The notes under the pieces are model-generated. The model did no database searches, was not told where the DNA came from, and saw only the letters and a list, made by a program, of their open reading frames with translations. From NCBI GenBank assembly GCA_007134215.1, contig SLLG01000024.1, positions 1-35,451 of the forward strand: 35,451 bases of DNA, read 5' to 3'. The stretch is from Opitutales bacterium. GTDB taxonomy: Bacteria > Verrucomicrobiota > Verrucomicrobiia > Opitutales > Oceanipulchritudinaceae. Position 1 is the first letter of the stretch. Each line of letters opens with the position of its first letter. Below, piece by piece: positions 10,862 through 18,741 of the stretch. The position numbers were made by a program, and so were the translations under genes.

Positions 10862-13800
10862 ACATACTCTACGAAAGCAAACCCATGCGAGTTTTTCGAT
10901 ACATCCGCGAAGCAGTCCGTTCGCACGCTGGAGGGCGCGGTTCCACCTGCGCCGCGTCCGGCCCGGTCGGAGGCGCGCCCTCCAAGGAGACCGTTGGCGC
11001 ACCGGCCCGCGGCACCTGTCCACCGCATGGCCTCGCTGAAGCTTCAGCCTACGTCTGGCCGCCCGCGGCCACAGGAAGTAGTAGCGCGAAGCTTCATCGA
11101 GCGACGGCCGCGCTTCGCCCACGCTCGTGGCTCCTCGGCGCACTCGCGCTACTTCTCGGCAGCTCCGGTGCTCTCGCCCAGCAGCAGTTCGCGGGCTGGT
11201 GCGCGCGTGTCAAAATCGAGATCGAGCAGGAACTCACCCTCGAGCGCATCGGCTTTGAAGCCACCCTCACGGTCACGAACAACGACGGCGAGGACGCCAT
11301 CACCGATTTTTTCGCCGAGCTGACGTTCGAGGATCCGGAGCGCCCGGGCGAGGACGCCTCCGACCTCTTCTTCGTGCAGCCGCCCACCATCGAGTCGGTG
11401 AGCAGCGTGGACGGCGACGGCGTCATCCAGCCAACGCGTACCGCCGTTGTGCGGTGGTTTATCATCCCCAAAATCGCGGCCGGCGGCGAGGATCCGCGCG
11501 GCAAGGAATACCGCGTGGGCTGCCGTCTCGCGGGCAAGCTCGGGGGTGCGGACATCCCCGAGGACAACATGATCGTCATCCCCGCCACGATCACGGTGCG
11601 GCCCGAGCCGCAGTTGGAGATTACGTATTTCCTCCCCCGCGACGTGCAGGCGAACAACCCTTTCACGGAGACCATCGAGAGTCCGGTGCCCTTCACGCTC
11701 GGTGTTCTTGTGCGCAACGCCGGGTTCGGCACGGCACGTGACCTGCAAATTGATTCGCAGCAACCCCGCATCGTCGACAATGCGCAGGGGCTCAACCTTG
11801 TCGCCCAGCTCCTTGGTTCGCGCGTGCAGGATTCCCCGCTCGACCGCGCCAGCCTGCTCGTCGATCTCGGCGACATCGAGCCGGGGCAGACCCGCAAGGG
11901 CGCATGGGACATGATCACGACGCTCTCCGGCGAGTTCATCGATTTCAACGCCACTTACACCCACGCTTCCGAGCTGGGCGGGGAGGAGACCTCGGTCATC
12001 ACTTCGCTCGACGCGCACTTCTTCGTGCAGGAGGTCCTCAACGACCAGCCGGGCCGCGACGAGATTCTCGATTTTCTCGCCGTCACCGACCGCAACGAGG
12101 ACCTCATTCCCGACGCCCTCTACGAGAGCGAGGGGAATGTTCTGCCTGTCAACCACCTCACCCAGACGGAGGTCGTCGAGGGGCTCGACGGAACCCTCGA
12201 ATTTGTTCTCGGGGTCAACGCCGACTTCGAGGGGTGGGGCTACATCCGCATCGAGGATCCCGCGCAGGGCCGCTATGATATTGAGAGCGTGACGCGCTCA
12301 GACGGGCGCGAAATTCATCCGCGCAATGCGTGGACGAGCCTGCGCTACGACGAGATCACGAATCAGCGCCTCGACCGGTTCCACATCTTCGACCTCGTCG
12401 ACGTGGGCCAGTACTACGAGTACACGGTGGTCTTTGCTGCGCCGGAGGCAGACACCGATCCGCCGGAGACAGAGATTCACTTCGCAGGCGACTTCACGCG
12501 GGTAGGCGGCACCGTTTACGTCACGCGCGACACGCAGATCTATTTCATGGCCGAGGACGACAGCCCGGTGAGCATGTTCTATAAGATCGACGACGAAGAA
12601 GATTTCCGCCCCGCGCTGCCCTTCCAGTTGTCGGAACCGGGCAACTACACGATCACCTACTTCTCGCGCGACGCTTTCGGCAATGAAGAGGCGCCGAAGA
12701 CGCAGCTCGTCGTGCTCTCGGATGCGCCTCCCGGATTCGATGTCTTCGATACCGGCGATGTCCAGCTCGTGCAGGCGGGCGATACGCTCTCCGTGCGCCC
12801 CTCGGAGGCTGACCTCGGCTTCATCCTCGGCGCTTCGCCCTTCCCGGTTGAGGGAACGGTCGATGTCTTCCGCGGAGTTGTCGCGTGGCCGCAAGTCAGC
12901 GGAGTGCCGCCGTCGCCGACTTCCTCGGACGAGGCGACGCTCTTCGTGGGCGGCACGCACGCCGACTACTATCTCTACCGGCTCGACGGCGGTGCATGGT
13001 CGGCGGAGCGGCCCGTCGCCGAGCCCATTGAGCTGTCGGACCTCTCCGGCAATGTGTTGGTCGAGATCGCCGCACGCTCACGCCACGGCGGCTACGGCCC
13101 CGCCGGGGAGGGCGTCGCCGTTATCCCGGAGGAGCGCATCCTCGCCTTGGAGTGGACGGTCTCGGGTGGTGTGCCCGCTTTTGCTCTCGGCGGCATGCCG
13201 CCGATTCCCGCGCGGGAGACGGCGGCGGAAATCTTCGTCTCCGCGCCCGGCCTCGAACTTTACCGCTGGACGCTCGACGATAGCTTCTTCCGTCCCGAGG
13301 AAGATCCCTCTGTCCCCATTGTGCTCGACAATATTCCGCAGGGAGACCGCACTCTCAGTCTCGCCGGGCGTGTCGGCGGCGATTGGCAGGACACCGCCTC
13401 GCCCAGCAGCCTGCCGTTCCTCGCCGATCCCATGTATGGGGGCGATTTCTCGGAGTTGTCGGTGGTGCGCACGATCGCACTCGGCGAAGTGTCCGGTCCA
13501 GAGGTTCCGCTCACATGGAACGGGCTCGGCGATGATGACCGCCCCGTCCCGTCGGGCTGGTACACCGTCCGTGTGACCCTCTCCGATGACCTTGGCCGTG
13601 AGAGCTACCGCACCCGCCTCGTGGAAGTACGCAACATCGCGGAGAGTCCCGACCTCCTTGCCGCCGCTGAAGTCGGCCCGTCCCGTCCGTCGGCACGCGG
13701 TGACTGGGTGGTTTGGCAGCACCGCGAAGACGGTCCGTGGAACATCCGCGCGCGAAACCTTGCTTCCGGCGGCACCGCAGTGGCGGTGACCTCCGCTTCG

Positions 13801-15093
13801 CGCGACCAGACCCGCCCGCACACCGACGGCCGCCATGTCGTCTGGCAAGGCCGCAGCTCAAGCGGCACATGGGATGTCTGGGCGCGTGACCTCGCCGACG
13901 CCGGCGCCGTTCCGGTGCGCCTGGCCGAGGATGCCTCCGCCAATAACACCCGCCCGGTCGTGGATACACCGTGGGTGGTGTGGCGCGAGCGCGGCGTGGC
14001 TGATGCCGACGCCCCGTGGCAACTGGTCGCCCACAATATGGACACGGGTGAAACCTTTGCCGTGCACCCCGGTCCCGCCGACCAGGGAGAAGCCGCCATC
14101 CAGTCGGGCCGTGTCGTGTGGCGCGACCAACGTGATGTCGGTCCGGGCGAAATCTACTTTGCCGACCTCGAAACAAAGGCAGTCCGGCGCATCACCCAAA
14201 TGACCGAGGGGCAGTTCCATCCGGCGGTCTTCGGCCACTGGATTGTCTGGCAGGACACCCGCCATGGTGTGCTCGATATTTATGGGTACGACTTCCTGCG
14301 CGACGCTGAGGTCCGCTTGACGGACACGCCGGAAAACGAGGCCCTGCCCATCCTCGATGGCTACTGGATGGTCACGGAGGAAGACGGCGCGGGCTTCGGC
14401 ACGGGCAACTTCCGCCTCGTTAATCTGGAGGCCGGAGTGTCCGCGCCACTCACCAACGCGCCCACTCCGAAATCGCATCCCGGCATCGCAGCTGGCCACT
14501 TTGTCTGGCTCGAGGAAACGGCGCAGGGCCGCGAAATCCGCGCCGCGCGCCTGCCCGCCATGCAGGCCGTCTTCGCGGACAACAACGCCGTTGTCGTCAC
14601 GGAGGCATTGGTGGAGCGCTTCGACACCGCCTATGCGCTTCTCGAAGCGTGGGCCGCCGAAGCCAATGTGGGTGCCGTCGGCCGCTACGTGAGCCTTGCT
14701 CCCGAAGTCGAACGCGAGACCGCCGCTTGGGAAGGCGGCGCCGCCACCGGCGACGATTTCCCGCTGGAGGCGGGTGACTGGATCTGGGTGCGCTTCGACG
14801 GTGCCCGCCTCGTCGATCTCGGCGGGCGGGAGACGTCGCCGCTCGACCTCGCCGGCGGCGTGAATTCGATCGGCTATACCGCCTTTCCTTCCGGCTTCCG
14901 TGTTTCGCGCATGGTTGAACAACTGGGCGCCGCGAATGTCGCCGCCGTGCGAATGCTCGACTCCCGCTCCGGGCGCTGGATGGCCGTAACGGTCGACGAC
15001 GGTCGTCTCGTCGGCCCCGACTTCGCCATCCCGGAGACGGCATTGCTTTTGGTGGAAATGAATGCCCCGGTCACGGGCTGGACCCCTGAATGA
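10858..15093 (+). CDS. Secreted beta-sandwich / beta-propeller protein, translationally coupled to the giant
   Basis: 1,411 aa. The ATG overlaps the stop of the giant gene (ATGA), and a strong Shine-Dalgarno (GGAGGTGA, 10843-10850) lies 7 bases upstream. The signal-peptide hydrophobic core is at residues 91-105 with a likely cut after ALA (107). It is preceded by an abnormal n-region of about 90 residues translated from a palindromic repeat. The mature part begins with a CARDB-like region (WCARVKIEIEQ, about 114-380). Then come Ig-like modules, a FlgD-like Ig segment (LTWNGLGDDDRPVPSGWY, about 880), and a TolB/WD40-like propeller with recurring VVWQ/VVWR strands (about 935-1235). A C-terminal domain (about 1290-1411) follows. 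From memory, single-chain homologues carry this block downstream of modules like those at the end of the giant, so this looks like the detached C-terminal half. Function unknown; extracellular. Confidence 0.85.
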   Translation: MNILYESKPMRVFRYIREAVRSHAGGRGSTCAASGPVGGAPSKETVGAPARGTCPPHGLAEASAYVWPPAATGSSSAKLHRATAALRPRSWLLGALALLLGSSGALAQQQFAGWCARVKIEIEQELTLERIGFEATLTVTNNDGEDAITDFFAELTFEDPERPGEDASDLFFVQPPTIESVSSVDGDGVIQPTRTAVVRWFIIPKIAAGGEDPRGKEYRVGCRLAGKLGGADIPEDNMIVIPATITVRPEPQLEITYFLPRDVQANNPFTETIESPVPFTLGVLVRNAGFGTARDLQIDSQQPRIVDNAQGLNLVAQLLGSRVQDSPLDRASLLVDLGDIEPGQTRKGAWDMITTLSGEFIDFNATYTHASELGGEETSVITSLDAHFFVQEVLNDQPGRDEILDFLAVTDRNEDLIPDALYESEGNVLPVNHLTQTEVVEGLDGTLEFVLGVNADFEGWGYIRIEDPAQGRYDIESVTRSDGREIHPRNAWTSLRYDEITNQRLDRFHIFDLVDVGQYYEYTVVFAAPEADTDPPETEIHFAGDFTRVGGTVYVTRDTQIYFMAEDDSPVSMFYKIDDEEDFRPALPFQLSEPGNYTITYFSRDAFGNEEAPKTQLVVLSDAPPGFDVFDTGDVQLVQAGDTLSVRPSEADLGFILGASPFPVEGTVDVFRGVVAWPQVSGVPPSPTSSDEATLFVGGTHADYYLYRLDGGAWSAERPVAEPIELSDLSGNVLVEIAARSRHGGYGPAGEGVAVIPEERILALEWTVSGGVPAFALGGMPPIPARETAAEIFVSAPGLELYRWTLDDSFFRPEEDPSVPIVLDNIPQGDRTLSLAGRVGGDWQDTASPSSLPFLADPMYGGDFSELSVVRTIALGEVSGPEVPLTWNGLGDDDRPVPSGWYTVRVTLSDDLGRESYRTRLVEVRNIAESPDLLAAAEVGPSRPSARGDWVVWQHREDGPWNIRARNLASGGTAVAVTSASRDQTRPHTDGRHVVWQGRSSSGTWDVWARDLADAGAVPVRLAEDASANNTRPVVDTPWVVWRERGVADADAPWQLVAHNMDTGETFAVHPGPADQGEAAIQSGRVVWRDQRDVGPGEIYFADLETKAVRRITQMTEGQFHPAVFGHWIVWQDTRHGVLDIYGYDFLRDAEVRLTDTPENEALPILDGYWMVTEEDGAGFGTGNFRLVNLEAGVSAPLTNAPTPKSHPGIAAGHFVWLEETAQGREIRAARLPAMQAVFADNNAVVVTEALVERFDTAYALLEAWAAEANVGAVGRYVSLAPEVERETAAWEGGAATGDDFPLEAGDWIWVRFDGARLVDLGGRETSPLDLAGGVNSIGYTAFPSGFRVSRMVEQLGAANVAAVRMLDSRSGRWMAVTVDDGRLVGPDFAIPETALLLVEMNAPVTGWTPE
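10929..11072 (+). repeat. Palindromic element translated inside the signal-peptide n-region
   Basis: Contains an 11-bp perfect inverted repeat, TGGAGGGCGCG (10929-10939) and CGCGCCCTCCA (10974-10984). A second hairpin, TGGCCG-CCCG-CGGCCA, lies at 11057-11072. The stretch encodes low-complexity residues (about 24-72) unlike the rest of the protein. It resembles intergenic repeats I recall from Opitutae genomes, but no second copy of this element was found in the window. The limits of the element are approximate. Confidence 0.6.
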
Positions 15094-15106
15094 GGAGATT
15101 TGGACT

Positions 15107-15961
15107 ATGAAAATCTGGATACCATTGATTTTGGCAATCGCCTCGGCCCTGCCCGCGGCGGCGGCTGACGGCGTCTCCGCGCCCGACCTCGCCGCCCGTC
15201 TGGCGGAAGGGGAGGGCGTCGCCCTCATCGACATCCGCTCCAACGGCGAGTTCCGCGCGAACCATATCCCCGGTGCCTTGAATATGCCCGCGCGGGTGCT
15301 TGACGCACGGCGGCTGCCCTCGTCGCGGGCTGTGGTGGTCTATGACGACGGCCTCGGGCGGCACGACGCCCGTGCCGTGGCCGAAGCGCTCCGCGCCGAA
15401 GGCCGTGAGAACGCCGATTGGCTGCGCGGCGGCTTGGCGGCGTGGGAATCCGCCGCGCGGCCCACGACGAAGGAGGCCGGATTTGATGCCGACCACGTGC
15501 CCGGAATCACCTACAACAATCTCGTGCGCTCCGGCGGGCGCGACATGGTCGTGATGGACATTCGCACGCCGCGGACCGCCCCCGCGCCGGAGCCCGGTAC
15601 CTTTGGTGTCGCGGGCGACGGGGTGGCGCTCACCGACCTCGGCGCGCTCGTGCCGCAGGCCCGCGTGGTCCGGCCCGCCGACGGGGCGGAGGGCGGCGGC
15701 GGTTTCGCACCCCAGGCCGCAGGTGTCGGCGCGGGTGTGCCTCGCGTCCAGCCGGACGATGACCTCATTGTTATCGTCGACGATGGCGACGGATCGGGAG
15801 AGGACCTCGCGCGTTCCCTGCGCGCCGCGGGCAACCGCCGCGTTGTCGTCCTCACCGGCGGCGAGACCATTCTCCGCCGCGAGGGCCGCCCCGGACTCGA
15901 ACGTCGGGGTATGGGCGCGCAGGAAGTCGAAGAAGCCCCCGAACAAGGAGGGAACGAGTGA
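15107..15961 (+). CDS. Secreted tandem rhodanese-like protein lacking catalytic cysteines
   Basis: 284 aa. The start at 15107 is chosen because GAGGAG (15093-15098) lies 8 bases upstream and the product then begins with a clean signal peptide (residues 1-20, cut after AAAA). An earlier in-frame ATG at 15062 lies inside the previous gene. Residues about 24-116 are a rhodanese fold: LIDIRSNGEF, then HIPGALNMP, then the loop VVYDDGLGRHDA, and finally WLRGGLAAW. The cysteine that carries persulfide in true rhodaneses is absent (loop YDDGLG, 79-84). A second degenerate domain follows (VVMDIRT at 148-154; loop VDDGDGSG at 224-231; VVVLTGG), also without Cys. Enzymatic sulfurtransfer is therefore unlikely; a structural or binding role in the exported operon is more plausible. 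It overlaps the next gene at TGATG. Confidence 0.85.
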   Translation: MKIWIPLILAIASALPAAAADGVSAPDLAARLAEGEGVALIDIRSNGEFRANHIPGALNMPARVLDARRLPSSRAVVVYDDGLGRHDARAVAEALRAEGRENADWLRGGLAAWESAARPTTKEAGFDADHVPGITYNNLVRSGGRDMVVMDIRTPRTAPAPEPGTFGVAGDGVALTDLGALVPQARVVRPADGAEGGGGFAPQAAGVGAGVPRVQPDDDLIVIVDDGDGSGEDLARSLRAAGNRRVVVLTGGETILRREGRPGLERRGMGAQEVEEAPEQGGNE

Positions 15962-17877
15962 TGATTTGCATACGATCCATTTTTTCACGGACATCAACCG
16001 TCATCCAAGGCGGTGAAGAATCACCGCACTCCATGGCGGGTGCCGCCCGCTGCGCTTTCCTTTCCCTCTCCGTCTTTCTCTTCTTCTCTGTTTCTCTCGC
16101 CGCCACCCCGAAAGCCGTCAACGTCGGAGCTGCGGAGTTCACCGTCTTCTGGGAGAGCGAAGTCTCCGGCGAGCCCGAGGTGCGCCTCTACACCGACGCC
16201 GGAGGCGCCGAAGACATCACCGCCGACCTGCGCCGCGAGGCCTTCCCGCTCGCCGCGCCGCTCTCGCTCTATGCCACAGGCGCGGAGCGGTTGGCCGCCG
16301 GGGATTTCAAGGATTCCATTCGCGGGCGCGGACTTATGACGGTTCGTGTCTCCGGGGTTTCCCCGGACACCAGCTACTTTATCGAAGCCGGTGTGCGCGA
16401 CGGGGAGGGGGCTTTCCATACCGCCGGAGACGATCTTGTCGAGGTGCACACGGCCGCCTCGACACCCTTCGTGCCCGATTTCCGGATCGCTGCTTTCACT
16501 TTCGAAGACGCCGCCGAGACGGGCTCCATCGCTGTTCTTTCGGCAGTCGGCGCGCGCTCGCCGCTCCTCGCCGTCGTGGGCGATGCCTCCGGAGGTTTGC
16601 CGCACGCCGTCTTTCCGCTCGGCGCGCTGGTGGACGACGCCACGGGCGAGCCCATGCCGCTCGACGGCACCCTGTCGTTCGAGGTTTCCCACTACCGCGG
16701 GGTCGACGACCGCGCCCTCATGGCCGATGCCGTGACGACCGACGGTGATTTCCGCGTCGCCGCGCTGACTACCCGCGCCTTCGAGATGGCGGTCGATGTG
16801 GATGTCGCCTATTTCCAGTTCGACCCCGTCGATGACCAGATGGCGGGTCAGCCTTTCATGGTGCGGGTGACGGCGCGCACGGGCGAGGGGTCCATCGCGG
16901 CGGACTTCGGGGGCACGCTCACGCTCGATTCCGACGGCCGCCTTGAAGCGGGCGCAACGAGTGCTGCTTTCGCCGCCGGTGTGCTGGAAGACCACGAGGT
17001 CATCATCGGCAACACGGGCGACTTCCGCCTCTTCGCCGCGACGACCGCTGTCGCCGCGACCGGTGAGAGTGATGTTTTCCGCGTCGCCACCGACTGGGAG
17101 AACTACGCCTCATTCTACAGCGATCCCGCGGCGGAGACCCGGAGCGAGCAGCGCCTCGCGGATCCGGACGAATCCGGCGTGCCCGCCCTCATGCGTTACG
17201 GCTTCGATATCGATCCCGGGACGGTCGGTCTCGGCGATGCCGTCGAGGTCGATGAGATTGTGGACGGCGACGAACGCTACGCTAGCATCACTTTCCGCCG
17301 CCTTCAGTATGCCCCCGACGTGCGCTATGTCGTGCATGGCACAAGCGAACTCAACGACTGGGAGACCCTCGCCGTCGTCGAGCCGGGCACGCCCGAATGG
17401 GTCACCGTCGAGGACGGTGTGCCCCTCGCCAACAGCGGCGACGGCCGCTTCCTGCGCGTCGGCGTGGTCGGCGACGGTGTCTACGAGTATTGGCGCGTCG
17501 GTGAATTCGCCCCCGCGCAGATTGACGACCCCGCTGTATCCGGGCCGGGGGCCGACCCGGGCGACCTCGGCGTCGACAACCGCACCCGCTATGCCCTCGG
17601 CATGAGTGGAATCGATCCGGACCTCGGCCTGCTTCCCTCCCGCACCGTCGTCACAGAAAACGGCGAATCCTACTACCGCCTGGACTTCAATCGCCTTCCG
17701 GTCGCCGACGATATCCTCTATGTCGTTGAAGCGACCTCGGACTATCCGAATTGGGACGAAATCGCCGTCATCGAGCCGGGCGAACCGGCGGAAGTTTCCG
17801 TGGTTGATTCCACGCCTATTCCTGAGCAAGGATACCGCATCATCCGCATGCGCATTGAACCCGTGCCCGAACCATGA
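15961..17877 (+). CDS. Secreted repeat protein with duplicated C-terminal module
   Basis: 638 aa from the ATG at 15961. A strong Shine-Dalgarno (AAGGAGG, 15945-15951) lies 9 bases upstream; a GTG at 15958 and an ATG at 16033 are alternatives. The hydrophobic signal core (residues about 32-46, ending SLAA) comes after about 30 residues that include a translated hairpin repeat. The middle contains Ig-like beta segments. The C-terminal 220 residues carry a duplicated module: a YGFDIDP / YALGMSGIDP segment, then YASITFRRL / YYRLDFNRL, then YVVHGTSELNDWE / YVVEATSDYPNWDE, then AVVEPGTPEWVTV / AVIEPGEPAEVSV. Modules of this style are common near the C-terminus of secreted Verrucomicrobia proteins. 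No catalytic motif was recognised. The stop overlaps the next start (ATGA). Confidence 0.85.
   Translation: MICIRSIFSRTSTVIQGGEESPHSMAGAARCAFLSLSVFLFFSVSLAATPKAVNVGAAEFTVFWESEVSGEPEVRLYTDAGGAEDITADLRREAFPLAAPLSLYATGAERLAAGDFKDSIRGRGLMTVRVSGVSPDTSYFIEAGVRDGEGAFHTAGDDLVEVHTAASTPFVPDFRIAAFTFEDAAETGSIAVLSAVGARSPLLAVVGDASGGLPHAVFPLGALVDDATGEPMPLDGTLSFEVSHYRGVDDRALMADAVTTDGDFRVAALTTRAFEMAVDVDVAYFQFDPVDDQMAGQPFMVRVTARTGEGSIAADFGGTLTLDSDGRLEAGATSAAFAAGVLEDHEVIIGNTGDFRLFAATTAVAATGESDVFRVATDWENYASFYSDPAAETRSEQRLADPDESGVPALMRYGFDIDPGTVGLGDAVEVDEIVDGDERYASITFRRLQYAPDVRYVVHGTSELNDWETLAVVEPGTPEWVTVEDGVPLANSGDGRFLRVGVVGDGVYEYWRVGEFAPAQIDDPAVSGPGADPGDLGVDNRTRYALGMSGIDPDLGLLPSRTVVTENGESYYRLDFNRLPVADDILYVVEATSDYPNWDEIAVIEPGEPAEVSVVDSTPIPEQGYRIIRMRIEPVPEP
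16010..16027 (+). repeat. Hairpin repeat GCGGTGA-AGAA-TCACCGC inside a signal-peptide n-region
   Basis: A perfect 7-bp stem (16010-16016 with 16021-16027) and 4-base loop lies in frame between the start codon and the hydrophobic signal core of the 638-aa protein. Read on the other strand it gives GCGGTGATTC-TTCACCGC; a similar GCGGTGATTCACC occurs at 22544. It resembles a dispersed REP-like family. Confidence 0.55.
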
Positions 17878-18650
17878 AGATCCAATCCGTTTTCCGTATC
17901 GTCGCCGCCCTGCTGCTTCTCATTGGCGCTCCCTGCCTCGCGGGCGGCGTCATTGATATAAAGATCGCCGGCGATACCGCTGATTTCGAGGCCCAGCGCG
18001 AAAGTTCTATCGGCGGCTCGCCGGTCACCGAAGCGACGCGCGGCGAAGCCGACAGCCTGCGCGTCTTTGGGGATGAATTCATAACGGATTTCGCCGTCGA
18101 CGAGGGGCGCCCGGTCTTCCAGTTCAACCTCGCCGACATCGGCGCGGCGGCCGCGGATAACCCGATTGTGCAGAATGCCACGCTCCGCCTCACGCTCCTC
18201 TCCGTGAGCCCGGAGCCCGAGTTCGGGGTCGAGGCATGGGGCCGCGGTGAAAACCTCGATGCCCCGGTTCTCTTCACCGACAGCGGGGCCGGCGCCCACT
18301 ATGGTTCCGCCGCCTACGCGCGGGTCCACGACGCGGGCTTCACATGGGTGCCCGCGACCGCCGCCGAGCCGACGCCCGTCTCCCTAGACGTCACCACCTT
18401 CCTCAACGCCCGTTACAGTGAGTTTCTCGATACGGGTGATCCGTGGGTCTTCTTCCGTCTCCAGGCCGACAAATCGATAGCCCTCGGCGACGGTGCCGAC
18501 ACGACCTTTGCCTTCGCCAGTGCCGACCACCCGGACCCGGACATCCGCCCGGAACTGGAGTTGACCCTCATCCCCGAGCCCCGCCTCATCGCCCTCGCCG
18601 CCGGCGTCCTTGCCCTCACCCTCGTCCTCCGCCGCCGCCGCAACGCCTGA
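17874..18650 (+). CDS. PEP-CTERM sorting-domain protein, DNRLRE-like
   Basis: 258 aa. The start overlaps the preceding stop (ATGA). There is a signal peptide at residues 1-23 (MKIQSVFRI then a hydrophobic core, cut near LAG). The body looks like a DNRLRE/CBM96-type beta-sandwich: FQFNLADIG and NATLRLTLL strands, VSLDVTTFLNA, and FASADHPDPDIRPEL near the end. The C-terminus is a textbook PEP-CTERM tail: IPEP, a hydrophobic helix, then RRRRNA. This predicts export, exosortase/archaeosortase-type processing and surface or matrix retention; no exosortase gene lies in the window. It closes the five-gene secreted operon. No clear terminator hairpin was found downstream. Confidence 0.88.
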   Translation: MKIQSVFRIVAALLLLIGAPCLAGGVIDIKIAGDTADFEAQRESSIGGSPVTEATRGEADSLRVFGDEFITDFAVDEGRPVFQFNLADIGAAAADNPIVQNATLRLTLLSVSPEPEFGVEAWGRGENLDAPVLFTDSGAGAHYGSAAYARVHDAGFTWVPATAAEPTPVSLDVTTFLNARYSEFLDTGDPWVFFRLQADKSIALGDGADTTFAFASADHPDPDIRPELELTLIPEPRLIALAAGVLALTLVLRRRRNA

Positions 18651-18741
18651 GGTCCGGCGACGCTTAGGGATCTGCGCTGGGGCCGATTTATGCGGTCTGC
18701 GAAGGAAATCCGGCCACCTGTTTTCAGGGAAAATACCGTCT

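Noticed and set aside
13858-15243. 461-codon antisense frame over the propeller gene
   Set aside because: No domain seen, and it crosses two well-supported genes on the other strand.
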